Source: AP-15 sp963702685 (GTDB lineage: Bacteria; Pseudomonadota; Alphaproteobacteria; ATCC43930; CGMCC-115725). From it: a stretch of DNA of 64,000 nt. Below the pieces are notes generated by a model that was given only the letters and a program-made list of their open reading frames with translations, was not told the origin of the DNA and searched no databases. The DNA lies in the NCBI GenBank assembly GCA_963702685.1, contig CAVPDQ010000022.1:62001-126000 (forward strand), given 5' to 3'. Each line of letters begins with the position of its first letter. Positions within the stretch are counted from its first letter, which is position 1. The position numbers and the translations under genes are program-made. Below, one piece after another: positions 7,878-16,592 of this stretch.

Positions 7878-10177
7878 CCATGAGCGCCCTTCATATCGCG
7901 ATCGAAAACGTCAGCCGCCGTGGCTTTCTGCGCGGCGTGCTGGCGACCGGCGGGCTCGTCGTCGCGGCCGAGCTGGTGCCGGCGCATCGGGCATTCGCTT
8001 ACGCCACCGGCGCCGCCAAGATGGCCGGCGGCGTGGTCAGCGATCCGCATGTCTTTGTCTCGATCGACCCCAGCGGCATCGTCACGATCATCGCGCACCG
8101 GGCCGAGATGGGCACCGGCTCGCGCACCAGCCTGCCGATGGTCGTCGCCGACGAGCTCGACGCCGATTGGGCGCGCGTGCGCGTCAAGCAATCGCCGGGC
8201 GACGAGCAGAAATACGGCAACCAGAACACCGACGGCTCGCGCAGCATGCGCCATTTCATCCAGCCGATGCGGCAATGCGGTGCGGCCGCACGGCGGATGC
8301 TGGAAACGGCGGCGGCGCAGCGCTGGGGCGTCGATATCGGCGAAGTGCAGGCGCAGAACCATGAGGTCGTGCACAAGCCGACCGGACGCAAGCTCGGCTA
8401 TGGCGACCTCGCCGCGGCGGCCGCCGCATTGCCGACGCCCGCGCCCGATCAGATCAAGCTGAAGGACGAATCCACCTTCCGCTATCTCGGCAAAGGCGAA
8501 GTCCAGATCGTCGATTTGTTCGACATCACGACCGGCCGTGCGACCTACGGCATCGACGCCAAATTGCCCGGCATGAAATACGCGGTCGTCGCGCGCCCGC
8601 CGGTGCTCGGCGGCAAGCTCGCCTCCTATGATGCGAGTGCCGCGATGAAGGTGCCGGGAGTAGAAAAGGTCGTGGTCATCGAGGGCACTCCGCCGCCGGC
8701 GAAATTCCAGCCGGTCGGGGGGGTCGCGGTGGTCGCCGCCAACACCTGGGCGGCGATGAAGGGGCGCGAGGCGCTGGTCGTGCACTGGGACGACGGCCCG
8801 CACGGCAGCTATGATTCGGCCGCCTATAAGAGCCAGCTCCAGCAGACCGCGAGCCAGCCGTGCAAGGTCGTGCGCAACGACGGCGACGCCGACAAGGCGC
8901 TGGCTTCGGCGGCGAAGACCGTCTCGGCCGAATACTACGCCCCGCACCTCGCGCATGCGTCGATGGAGCCGCCCAACGCCACGGTGCGCGTCGCCGACGG
9001 CAAGTGCGAAGCCTGGGCGCCGGTGCAGAGCCCCGGCAACACGCAGGAGGAATTGGCCAAAAAGCTCGGCCTCAAACGCGAGGACGTGACCGTCAACGTC
9101 ACGCTGCTCGGCGGCGGCTTTGGCCGCAAGTCGCAATGCGACTATGTGCTCGAAGCGGCATTGCTGTCGCGGGCGATGGGCGGCGCGCCGGTCAAGGTGC
9201 TGTGGACGCGCGAGGACGATCTCCACAACGACTACTTCCATACCGTCTCGTTCGAGCGCCTCGACGCCGGGATCGATCAGCAGGGTCGCGTCGTCGCCTG
9301 GCGGCACCGCAGTGTCGCGCCCACCATCGCAGCGATCTTCGGCCCCGACCCGAAGCGTGAATCGCCGGGCGAGCTCGGCATGGGCTTGATCGACGTGCCG
9401 TTCGCGATCCCCAATCTGCGGTGCGAGAACGGCGAAGCCGAGGCGCATACCCGGATCGGCTGGTTCCGCTCGGTCTCGAACATCCCGCACGGCTTTGCGG
9501 TGCAGTCCTTTGTCGCCGAAATCGCCCATGCCTTGGGGCGCGATCCCAAGGATCTGCTGGTCGAGCTGATCGGCCCGCCGCGCATCGTCGATCCGCGCAA
9601 GTCGCAGGATGTCGGGGCGTTCCCCAATTACGGCGACCCGTTCGAGACCTTCCCGATCGACACCGCACGGCTGCGCCGGGTCGTCGATGTCGTCGCCGAA
9701 AAGGCGGGATGGGGCCGGAAGCTGCCGCCGCGGCACGGGCTCGGCATCGCCGCCCATCGCAGCTTCCTGAGCTATGTCGCCACCGTGGTCGAGGTCGCGG
9801 TCGACGACAAGGGCGGGATCTCGGTGCCGCGCGTCGAAACCGCGATCGATTGCGGCTTTGCCGCCAACCCCGAGCGCATCCGCTCGCAAATCGAGGGGGC
9901 GGCGGTGATGGCGCTGAGCCTCGCCAAATACGGCGAGATCAGCTTCAAGAACGGGCGCGCGCAGCAGAACAACTTCGACGGCTTCCAGGTCACGCGCATC
10001 GACGAATCGCCGGCTGTGACGCATGTGCACATCATCCCGGCGACGATCGACGTGCCGGCGAGCGGGGTCGGCGAGCCGGGCGTGCCACCCTTCACGCCGG
10101 CGCTGTGCAATGCGATCTTTGCCGCCACCGGCAAACGCATCCGCAACCTGCCGATCCGCGACCAGCTGGCGAGCTGA
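7874..10177 (+). CDS. Isoquinoline 1-oxidoreductase-type beta subunit (molybdopterin-binding), Tat-exported
   Basis: The 767-residue large catalytic subunit of a molybdenum hydroxylase of the aldehyde oxidase/IorB family. A twin-arginine signal lies at residues 14-20 (SRRGFLR) followed by a hydrophobic stretch, so the complex should be periplasmic with the small subunit carried along. The molybdopterin-binding glycine-rich block LLGGGFGRKS and the C-terminal block with SGVGEPG and the possible catalytic Glu are present. It starts at ATG 7874, overlapping iorA-like gene's stop. Two separated domains are normal for this family. The partners here are a Rieske protein and a quinoprotein rather than the usual cytochrome c. 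Confidence 0.88.
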   Translation: MTMSALHIAIENVSRRGFLRGVLATGGLVVAAELVPAHRAFAYATGAAKMAGGVVSDPHVFVSIDPSGIVTIIAHRAEMGTGSRTSLPMVVADELDADWARVRVKQSPGDEQKYGNQNTDGSRSMRHFIQPMRQCGAAARRMLETAAAQRWGVDIGEVQAQNHEVVHKPTGRKLGYGDLAAAAAALPTPAPDQIKLKDESTFRYLGKGEVQIVDLFDITTGRATYGIDAKLPGMKYAVVARPPVLGGKLASYDASAAMKVPGVEKVVVIEGTPPPAKFQPVGGVAVVAANTWAAMKGREALVVHWDDGPHGSYDSAAYKSQLQQTASQPCKVVRNDGDADKALASAAKTVSAEYYAPHLAHASMEPPNATVRVADGKCEAWAPVQSPGNTQEELAKKLGLKREDVTVNVTLLGGGFGRKSQCDYVLEAALLSRAMGGAPVKVLWTREDDLHNDYFHTVSFERLDAGIDQQGRVVAWRHRSVAPTIAAIFGPDPKRESPGELGMGLIDVPFAIPNLRCENGEAEAHTRIGWFRSVSNIPHGFAVQSFVAEIAHALGRDPKDLLVELIGPPRIVDPRKSQDVGAFPNYGDPFETFPIDTARLRRVVDVVAEKAGWGRKLPPRHGLGIAAHRSFLSYVATVVEVAVDDKGGISVPRVETAIDCGFAANPERIRSQIEGAAVMALSLAKYGEISFKNGRAQQNNFDGFQVTRIDESPAVTHVHIIPATIDVPASGVGEPGVPPFTPALCNAIFAATGKRIRNLPIRDQLAS

Positions 10178-10235
10178 GGCCGGGGCACGGGCGGGCAGGG
10201 TCCCGCCCGTCGCCGCTATCGACACGCTTTGACGG

Positions 10236-10835
10236 ATGTTGGGGGGAACGAGGTTGGCGGGGGATTGCGACCGCTGGTGGGCGAGCCGCCGGATCGGCCG
10301 GCGCGCGGCGCTTTGTGTCGGGCTCGGCCTCTTCGCCGCACCGCGCCGGGGTGCGGCGCAGGACGATCCCAAGCGGGCGCGGCCGCGCCCGGGTGACGTG
10401 CTGGTCAAGACCGGCGGCGCTGATAATACACCGCTGAAGGCGACGGATCTGCCGCCGGGCGGGCCGCAGGTCTTCGCCTGGCCGATGGACCCCGCCGACA
10501 AGACCGTGCGCGACGGCACCCGGCTGAACAAGGTTTTGCTGCTGCGGCTCGACCCCGCCGGCTTCGATCCGGCCACGCTGGCCCGCGCGGCGGACGGCGT
10601 CGTCGCTTATTCGGCGATCTGCCCGCACACCGGCTGCGAGGTGATGAGCTGGCACCCGGAGACGCAGCGGCTCGAATGCCCGTGCCATTTTTCGCAATAC
10701 GATCCAAAGGCCGGCGCGCGGGTGGTCAGCGGGCCTTCGCCGCGCGCCCTGCCGGCGCTGCCGCTGAAAAGCGCCGACGGCCGGCTCGTCGTCGCCAAGC
10801 CGTTTACCGGCCGGGTCGGGTTCCAGCAGATTTGA
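10236..10835 (+). CDS. Tat-exported Rieske [2Fe-2S] protein
   Basis: A 199-residue periplasmic Rieske protein. A twin-arginine signal is at residues 18-23 (RRIGRR) followed by a hydrophobic stretch to about 40. Cluster ligands are C129 and H131 in CPHTGC and C148 and H151 in CPCH, with C134 and C150 placed for the disulfide of high-potential Rieske proteins. The cluster-binding region is at the C-terminus as in bc1-type proteins, but there is no membrane anchor other than the signal. It lies 58 bases after the molybdo-subunit and 40 bases before the quinoprotein, so it probably carries electrons for one or both. The ATG at 10236 has no clear ribosome binding site; a TTG at 10254 is an alternative. 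Confidence 0.85.
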   Translation: MLGGTRLAGDCDRWWASRRIGRRAALCVGLGLFAAPRRGAAQDDPKRARPRPGDVLVKTGGADNTPLKATDLPPGGPQVFAWPMDPADKTVRDGTRLNKVLLLRLDPAGFDPATLARAADGVVAYSAICPHTGCEVMSWHPETQRLECPCHFSQYDPKAGARVVSGPSPRALPALPLKSADGRLVVAKPFTGRVGFQQI

Positions 10836-10875
10836 GACCAAGTCCAGGCAAAACGGGAGAGAACGCCAATGCTGC

Positions 10876-12651
10876 ATGAAATCTCGAATTTCCGTGACGG
10901 CGGCGGTCGCGGGCGGGCTCGCCCTGCTGCTGTCGGCCGGCGCGGCGCTGGCGCAAAAGCCGTCGCCGCCGCAGCCGCAGCCGGAATCGCCGGCGCCGGT
11001 GCCGCCGGTCTTGCAGAACTACAAGCCGGTGACGGCACAGGAGCTGAAGCAGCCGGCGGACGGCGAGTGGCCGATGTACCGGCGCACCTATGACGGCTGG
11101 GGCTACAGCCCCTTGGCCGGGATCACCCCGGCCAATGTCGGCCAGCTCAAGATGGTCTGGACCCTGGAGACGGGTCAGGTCGAAGGCCACCAGGCGCCGC
11201 CGATCGTCCGCGACGGCGTCATGTTCGTCGCCACCCCGGGGAACCAGGTGCTGGCGGTCGATGCCAAGGCCGGCAATCTTTTGTGGCGGTTCAAGCGGCC
11301 GATCCCGGAGGACATGCTGCTGCTGCACCCGACGAGCCGGGGCGTCGGGCTGTGGGGCGACAAGGTCTATTTTGCCGCGGCCGATGCGGTGCTGGTGGCG
11401 CTCGACGCCAAGACCGGCAAGGAGGTGTGGAAGAGCAAGGTCGAGGACTACACCCACGGCTATTACATGTCGCTTTCACCGCTGGTCGTCGACGGCGTCG
11501 TCATGGTCGGCTGCTCGGGCGGCGAGCTCGGAGTTCGCGGCTTTGTCGCCGCCTTCGACGCCGAGACCGGCAAGCAATTGTGGAGGACCTATACCGTGCC
11601 GGCGCCGGGCGAGCCGGGCAGCGAAACCTGGCCCAAGGGCGACCAGTGGAAGACCGGCGGCGGGTCGGTGTGGATCCAAGGCAATTACGACCCCGAGACC
11701 AACCTCGCCTATTGGGGCACCGGCAATGGCGGGCCGTGGATGGGCGATCAGCGGCCGGGCGACAACCTGTACACCTCGTCGGTATTGGCGCTCGATGTCA
11801 AAACCGGCGCGATCAAGGGATATCACCAATACCACCCGAACAATTCTTGGGATTGGGACGAGGTGTCGCCGCCGATCCTCGTCGACTATCAGCATGACGG
11901 CAAGACGGTCAAAGGTCTCGTCGATGTGGCGCGCGACGGATATTTGTGGATGCTGGCACGCACCGATGGTCCGATCGGGTTCGTCGCCGGCCAGCCGTTC
12001 GTCAGGCAGAACGTCTTTACCAGCCTCGACCCGAAGACCGGGCGGCCCAATGTCGATCCGGTGCGCCAGCCCGCGACCGGCAAGAAGGCTGATTTCTGCC
12101 CGTCGCTATGGGGCGGCAAGGACTGGCCGCCGGTAGCCTACAGCCCGAAGACGCGGCTTCTCTATATCCCGGCCAACGAAAACCTGTGCGGCACCTCGAT
12201 CGGCGAAAAGGTCAGCTACACCCCCGGAGAGCGCTTTGTCGGCGCGACGACGACGCTTTATATCGCGCCCGGTGCCGACCATATCGGCGAATTGCAGGCG
12301 TGGAACCTCGACACCGGAAAGAAGGTCTGGAGCCATCCCTTCGCCAATTCGCAGCTCTGGGGACCGGTCCTGGCGACGGGCGGCGGTCTCGTCTTCGCCG
12401 GCGGCACCAACGACCGCTACTTCCGCGCCTTCGACGCCTCGACCGGCAAGACGTTGTGGGAATTCCGCACCGGCTCCGGTGTCAACGGCGTGCCGGTTTC
12501 GTTTGAGCTCGACGGCAAGCAGTACATTGCAGTGCAGTCGGGCTGGGGGGTCGATGCCGCGCGCATGCAGGCCCGTCTCAATCTGGTGCGCCAGCATCAG
12601 TTCCCGGAGGTGCCGCAAGGCGGGGCGATCTGGGTGTTTGCCGTTCAGTAA
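10876..12651 (+). CDS. PQQ-dependent (quinoprotein) dehydrogenase
   Basis: A 591-residue secreted beta-propeller of the methanol/ethanol quinoprotein family. A signal peptide (residues 1-25, ending AALA) and a proline-rich linker precede repeated W-motifs such as AKTGKEVWKSK and DTGKKVWSHP, typical of PQQ-binding propellers. The catalytic Asp region reads NSWDWDE: an Asp two residues beyond the first is the mark of lanthanide-using enzymes, so a rare-earth cofactor is possible. The vicinal Cys pair of many alcohol dehydrogenases is not evident; a single Cys stands in VGCSGGE. No haem-c motif is fused, so an external carrier is needed; the Rieske protein upstream is a candidate. Substrate unknown. 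Confidence 0.88.
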   Translation: MKSRISVTAAVAGGLALLLSAGAALAQKPSPPQPQPESPAPVPPVLQNYKPVTAQELKQPADGEWPMYRRTYDGWGYSPLAGITPANVGQLKMVWTLETGQVEGHQAPPIVRDGVMFVATPGNQVLAVDAKAGNLLWRFKRPIPEDMLLLHPTSRGVGLWGDKVYFAAADAVLVALDAKTGKEVWKSKVEDYTHGYYMSLSPLVVDGVVMVGCSGGELGVRGFVAAFDAETGKQLWRTYTVPAPGEPGSETWPKGDQWKTGGGSVWIQGNYDPETNLAYWGTGNGGPWMGDQRPGDNLYTSSVLALDVKTGAIKGYHQYHPNNSWDWDEVSPPILVDYQHDGKTVKGLVDVARDGYLWMLARTDGPIGFVAGQPFVRQNVFTSLDPKTGRPNVDPVRQPATGKKADFCPSLWGGKDWPPVAYSPKTRLLYIPANENLCGTSIGEKVSYTPGERFVGATTTLYIAPGADHIGELQAWNLDTGKKVWSHPFANSQLWGPVLATGGGLVFAGGTNDRYFRAFDASTGKTLWEFRTGSGVNGVPVSFELDGKQYIAVQSGWGVDAARMQARLNLVRQHQFPEVPQGGAIWVFAVQ

Positions 12652-12668
12652 ACCCCTCAAAAACGGAA

Positions 12669-12693
12669 AGCCCCGCTCCGGCGGGGCTTTTGC
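12669..12693. terminator. Rho-independent terminator shared by convergent genes
   Basis: A GC-rich hairpin (AGCCCCG, loop CTC, CGGGGCT) followed by TTTT on the plus strand and preceded by an A-rich run that serves the minus strand. It sits between the converging quinoprotein gene and yqgE and can stop transcripts from both sides. Confidence 0.8.
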
Positions 12694-12704
12694 CCGCACG
12701 ATCG

Positions 12705-13328
12705 CTATAGGTCGCGCGTGCGGCGGGCCATCGCGTCTTCCCACAGACCGGCACGGTCGGCATCGAAGACGAGCTTTGGCTCTTCCGGGGTGGTGAACCA
12801 ATCGTGCCGCGCCATCTCAGCCGCGAGCTGGCCGGGGCCCCAGCCGGCATAGCCGAACGCGAAGAGGCTCTCTTTCGGGCCCTTGTGGTGGCCGATGTCG
12901 CGCAGGATTTGCGGGCTCGCCGTCATCGCCACCTGACCGTCAACCTTCAGCGTCTCCGGCCGTTTGTAGTCGGCGGTATGGACGACAAAGCCGAGCTCGG
13001 GCTGGACCGGGCCGCCGGCGAAGACTTGCAGGCTGCCCTCGACATCGGAGGTCCGGTCGCCGGTCCCCTCCAGCAGGCTCTCGATCGTCCGCTCGCCGAC
13101 CGGACGGTTGATGACGATGCCGACGGCACCGTCCTTGTCATCGCGCACGACCAGGATGACCGCGTGGTAGAAGCGCGGGTCGCCCATCGTCGGCGCCGCA
13201 ATCAAAAGCTGCCCGGCGAGCGAGACGCGGCCCGGCGCCTCGGGCGCCGCGGCGCCGATCAGCACGGCGGCGGCAACGAGCGCCACAGCGGCGAGCGCCC
13301 GAACCAGCCGATGGTGAAGCGCACCCAT
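12705..13328 (-). CDS. YqgE/AlgH family protein with a signal peptide
   Basis: A 207-residue protein of the YqgE/AlgH (DUF179) family, whose biochemical role is not established. Family blocks are clear: GQLLIAAPTMGDPRF, GIVINRPVG, VFAGGPVQPE and a C-terminal FGYAGWGPGQL. Unlike the usual cytoplasmic form, residues 10-28 are hydrophobic (LAAVALVAAAVLIGAAAPE), suggesting export or a membrane anchor. It converges on the quinoprotein gene and shares its terminator. Confidence 0.85.
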   Translation of the reverse strand: MGALHHRLVRALAAVALVAAAVLIGAAAPEAPGRVSLAGQLLIAAPTMGDPRFYHAVILVVRDDKDGAVGIVINRPVGERTIESLLEGTGDRTSDVEGSLQVFAGGPVQPELGFVVHTADYKRPETLKVDGQVAMTASPQILRDIGHHKGPKESLFAFGYAGWGPGQLAAEMARHDWFTTPEEPKLVFDADRAGLWEDAMARRTRDL

Positions 13329-13402
13329 CTCGGCAATCTACATCCGCGCTCGCCGATCGGAAAAGCGATGCTAAAATCCCCGCCTTGGCGGGAGATCGGA
13401 AT

Positions 13403-14445
13403 ATGGCGAAGAGTGGCTGGGTCATCACGACGGCGGTCGGCACCGGCGAGCCGGGCTTTGCCGGCGACGGTGGCCCGGCGGCGCGGGCATTGCTGAACGG
13501 CCCGTTCGACGTCGCCTTCGACTGCGGCGGGCAATTTCTACTTTTCCGACACGTTCAACCACCGCATCCGCCGGGTCGATGCGTCGAGCGGCATCATCTC
13601 CACCTGCGCCGGCAATGGCGAGGCGGGCTATTCCGGCGATGGCGGGCCGGCGACCAATGCCGCGGCTGAACCAGCCCTACGGCATCGTCCTCGACCGCGC
13701 CGGCAACATCTACATTGCCGACCGCTTGAACCACTGTGTGCGCCGGGTGGATGCCGAGACCGGAATCATCACCAGCTTGGCCGGCGATGGCTCGTCGGGG
13801 TTCGGCGGCGATGGCGGCCCGGCTGCGCGGGCGAGGATGGTCGAGCCGAACGGTCTGGCATTGGACCCGGCAGAGCGGCGGCTCTTTATCGCCGATGTCG
13901 CCGATAACCGGGTCCGCGTCGTCGATCTCGCCGCCGGCACGATTGCGACCTTTGCCGGCACCGGCGAAGCGGCGCACAGCGGCGACGGCGGTCCGGCGGG
14001 ATCGGCCGGCATCTACGGCGCCCGCGCCGTCAAGGTGGCCGCCGACGGCACGGTCTATATCCTCGAGCGCCAGGGCAGCAGCCTGCGCGCGGTCGACCCC
14101 CAAAGGGGTGTGATCCGGATGGCGGCCGGGACCGGTGCGCGCGGCTACGGTGGCGACGGCGGCCCGGCGCTCGCCGCGGTGCTCGACGCGCCGAAGGAGC
14201 TCGCCCTCGGCCCCGACGGCGACATCCTGATCGTCGATACCGAGAACCATGCGATCCGCCGCATCGACGCAGCGACCGGGCGCATCGAGACTATCGCCGG
14301 CGGCCGCAAAGGGGCCGAGGGCGACGGCGGGCCAGCGCGCGACGCCGGGCTCGCCCGCCCGCACGGCGCCGTCGTCGGCCCCGACCGGGCCATCTATATC
14401 GGCGACACCGAAAACCACCGCATCCGCAAGCTCACCCGCGCGTAG
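13403..14445 (+). CDS. NHL-repeat beta-propeller protein (two frameshifts)
   Basis: NHL-type repeats, each carrying a glycine/aspartate-rich block such as GFGGDGGPA and a strand such as IYIADRLNHCVRRVD, form an apparent six-bladed propeller. Reading begins at ATG 13403 (MAKSGWVITTAVGTG). The frame breaks at about 13527-13531 and again at about 13661-13665. Deleting one G at each place gives an uninterrupted 346-residue protein whose junctions fit the repeat pattern, so both may be sequence errors. No signal peptide is visible. The binding partner is unknown; such propellers are often protein-binding or lactonase-like. Confidence 0.7.
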
Positions 14446-14560
14446 AGCAAAGGCGGAGCCGGGCGGGCCTGCTATTGCAGGCTCGCTTGCGTTTCGAGGT
14501 AAAGGCGAAACTACAGAGTACTTTTGCTGCGCACATCCGAATATTTATATATTCGCAAAA

Positions 14561-14656
14561 TGGCGGAAGAGGCAGGAGTTCGAACCTACCGGAGACGCCT
14601 TCGCGCCCCCCGACGGTTTTGAAGACCGCGCGCCCCACCGGGGACGATTCTCTTCC
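14561..14656 (-). tRNA. selC: tRNA-Sec (anticodon TCA)
   Basis: Read on the minus strand from 14656 the sequence folds as a long selenocysteine tRNA of 96 bases including encoded CCA. The acceptor stem GGAAGAG pairs with CTCTTCC. The anticodon arm has the loop TCTTCAAAA around anticodon TCA (forward 14617-14627), and there is a long GC-rich variable arm and the T-arm GGTTCGAAC. It lies 8 bases after the selB stop on the same strand, so it is probably part of the selB transcript. Confidence 0.95.
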
Positions 14657-14664
14657 CTAATATG

Positions 14665-16590
14665 TCAGCCGAACAGCTCGCCGCCACCGAGCACAATGCG
14701 GGCATCGCCGACCCGGCGGGTAGCGCCCATCCTATCAAGATATTCGAGAATACGGATCGTCAGATTGCGGCCCACGCCGGAGCGCTCGTTGAAGACCGCG
14801 GCGGTGAAGCCGACTTCTGGCTCGACGGCCGCCAGCTCGCGCGCGATCTCGGCCAGCCGGGCCAAAGTCTCAGGCAGAAAATAGCGATTTTCCGAGACCT
14901 TGGCGACGTGGCCCAAACGCTCGGCACGACGCAGAAAGCGCTCGACCGGCTCCGGCTCGAGCGCAAGCGCTTGCGAGAGCTCGCGCACCCGAGGCGGGCG
15001 CAGCCCAGCGGCTGCGAGCAACGGGCGAACCCGCTCCCACAATTTCGCGTCGGCGCGGTCGAGCCGTGGCCGATGGTCGGGCAGACGCCATAATCCGCCT
15101 TCCCGCACCGCCCTCCCAGCCGCGGCGAGCTTCGACAACGCTGCGTCGAGCACGGCCTCGGGCACCTGGCCGTGCAATTTCTCGAACAAAGCCGGACGCG
15201 CCGGCCCGAGCGCGTCGGGCTCCTCCTGGTGCCAGGCGGCGAGTGCTTCGACGACCTCTTCACCGAGTGCTGTCAGCCGTTCTGCCGTCACCGCCACCGG
15301 AGCACGACCGGGTCCGACGCACAAAAACTCCGAGCTTTTGGTCAGCGCATCGAGCTCCGCCGGCGCGAGATTGCGCAGGAGCGCGAAGCGGCTGAGATCG
15401 ACTGCTCCCTCGACGGCGAGCAAATTTGCCAATGCCTCTCCGGGATCGGCCGGCTCCATCGCCTCGAGCGCGGCGAGCCGAGCGGGGAGGCGCCGGCCGC
15501 GTCGCGGCGCGAACGGGTCGACCACCTTGCCGCCGGCGAGGGTATGGCGGGCGGCATCGTCGCGCAGCAATACACGGTCGCCATAGAGCGCGCCCACCCG
15601 GTGCTCGATGTCGATCTGGGCAAAGGCGCTCTCACCGGGTGCGATCGAGCGGCGGTCGAGCACCGCCAGGCGGCCGACCACATCGGCGGTGCCGATATGG
15701 AGATGAACCGGCAAGCCGTCGCGCAGCGGCGCCGGAGCATGACGCGAGGCGCGCAGCATAAGGTCGATGCGGGCAGCTGGCGCATGCCGTTCGGGCGCCA
15801 CGATCCAATCACCGCGGCCGGGGCCGGCCCCGTCGACGAAAGCACCCGCAAGATTGATTGCGCAGCGCTCGCCGGCGCCGGCTCGGTCGATCGGATGGTT
15901 CTGAGCATGCAAGCCGCGCACCCGCACCACCGTCCCACCGGGGCTGATCGCCAGCCGGTCGCCGACAGCGACGGTCCCCGCGATTGCCGTCCCGGTCACC
16001 ACCAGCCCGACCCCCGGCAGGCTGAAGGCGCGGTCGATCGGCATGCGAAAAAGGCCCTGAGGCGGCGTCGCAGCACGCGCCCGAGCGGCGCCGCGGGCAG
16101 CATCGCGCAGATGCGTCGTCAACGCGTCGATACCGTCGCCGGTGCGGCTCGACACCGGGAAGATCGGGCTTTCGGCGTACCCGGCCGCTGCGAGCAGCCC
16201 TGTGGTTTCGGCGACGACCACAGCGATGCGCTCGGGCTCGACCCGGTCGATCTTGGTGACGACGCCGGTGACTTCGGCGACGCCGATCAATTCGAGAATG
16301 TCGAGATGCTCGATCGTTTGCGGGCGCGGGCCGTCATCGGCGGCGACCACCAGCAGCACCCGATCGATCGACAACACCCCGGCCAGCATATTGGGCAGAA
16401 AACGCTCGTGCCCGGGGACATCGACAAAGCCGAGCTCGGTGCCGTCGGGCAATTTCGCATAGGCAAAACCCAGATCGATCGTCAGCCCGCGGCGTTTTTC
16501 CTCGGGCAGGCGATCGGCATCGATCCCGGTCAACGCCTCGACCAGCGCCGTCTTGCCATGGTCGATATGGCCGGCGGTCGCGAGGATCAC
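14665..16590 (-). CDS. selB: Selenocysteine-specific elongation factor
   Basis: This factor brings Sec-tRNA to recoded UGA codons on ribosomes bound to a SECIS hairpin. The 641-residue product starts at GTG 16590, two bases after the upstream gene's stop. It begins ILATAGHIDHGKT (P-loop) and has the GTPase motifs DVPGHE and TKID. It then has EF-Tu-like domains II-III and a C-terminal set of winged-helix domains (last block FTAAVFNERSGVGRN). Length is as expected. The tRNA-Sec gene follows directly; selA and selD are not in the window, and no selenoprotein with an in-frame UGA was recognised here. Confidence 0.95.
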   Translation of the reverse strand: MILATAGHIDHGKTALVEALTGIDADRLPEEKRRGLTIDLGFAYAKLPDGTELGFVDVPGHERFLPNMLAGVLSIDRVLLVVAADDGPRPQTIEHLDILELIGVAEVTGVVTKIDRVEPERIAVVVAETTGLLAAAGYAESPIFPVSSRTGDGIDALTTHLRDAARGAARARAATPPQGLFRMPIDRAFSLPGVGLVVTGTAIAGTVAVGDRLAISPGGTVVRVRGLHAQNHPIDRAGAGERCAINLAGAFVDGAGPGRGDWIVAPERHAPAARIDLMLRASRHAPAPLRDGLPVHLHIGTADVVGRLAVLDRRSIAPGESAFAQIDIEHRVGALYGDRVLLRDDAARHTLAGGKVVDPFAPRRGRRLPARLAALEAMEPADPGEALANLLAVEGAVDLSRFALLRNLAPAELDALTKSSEFLCVGPGRAPVAVTAERLTALGEEVVEALAAWHQEEPDALGPARPALFEKLHGQVPEAVLDAALSKLAAAGRAVREGGLWRLPDHRPRLDRADAKLWERVRPLLAAAGLRPPRVRELSQALALEPEPVERFLRRAERLGHVAKVSENRYFLPETLARLAEIARELAAVEPEVGFTAAVFNERSGVGRNLTIRILEYLDRMGATRRVGDARIVLGGGELFG

Positions 16591-16592
16591 GA

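Noticed and set aside
13403..14445. Reading the broken NHL frame as a selenoprotein
   Set aside because: The breaks are changes of frame, not in-frame UGA codons, so Sec recoding does not explain them.
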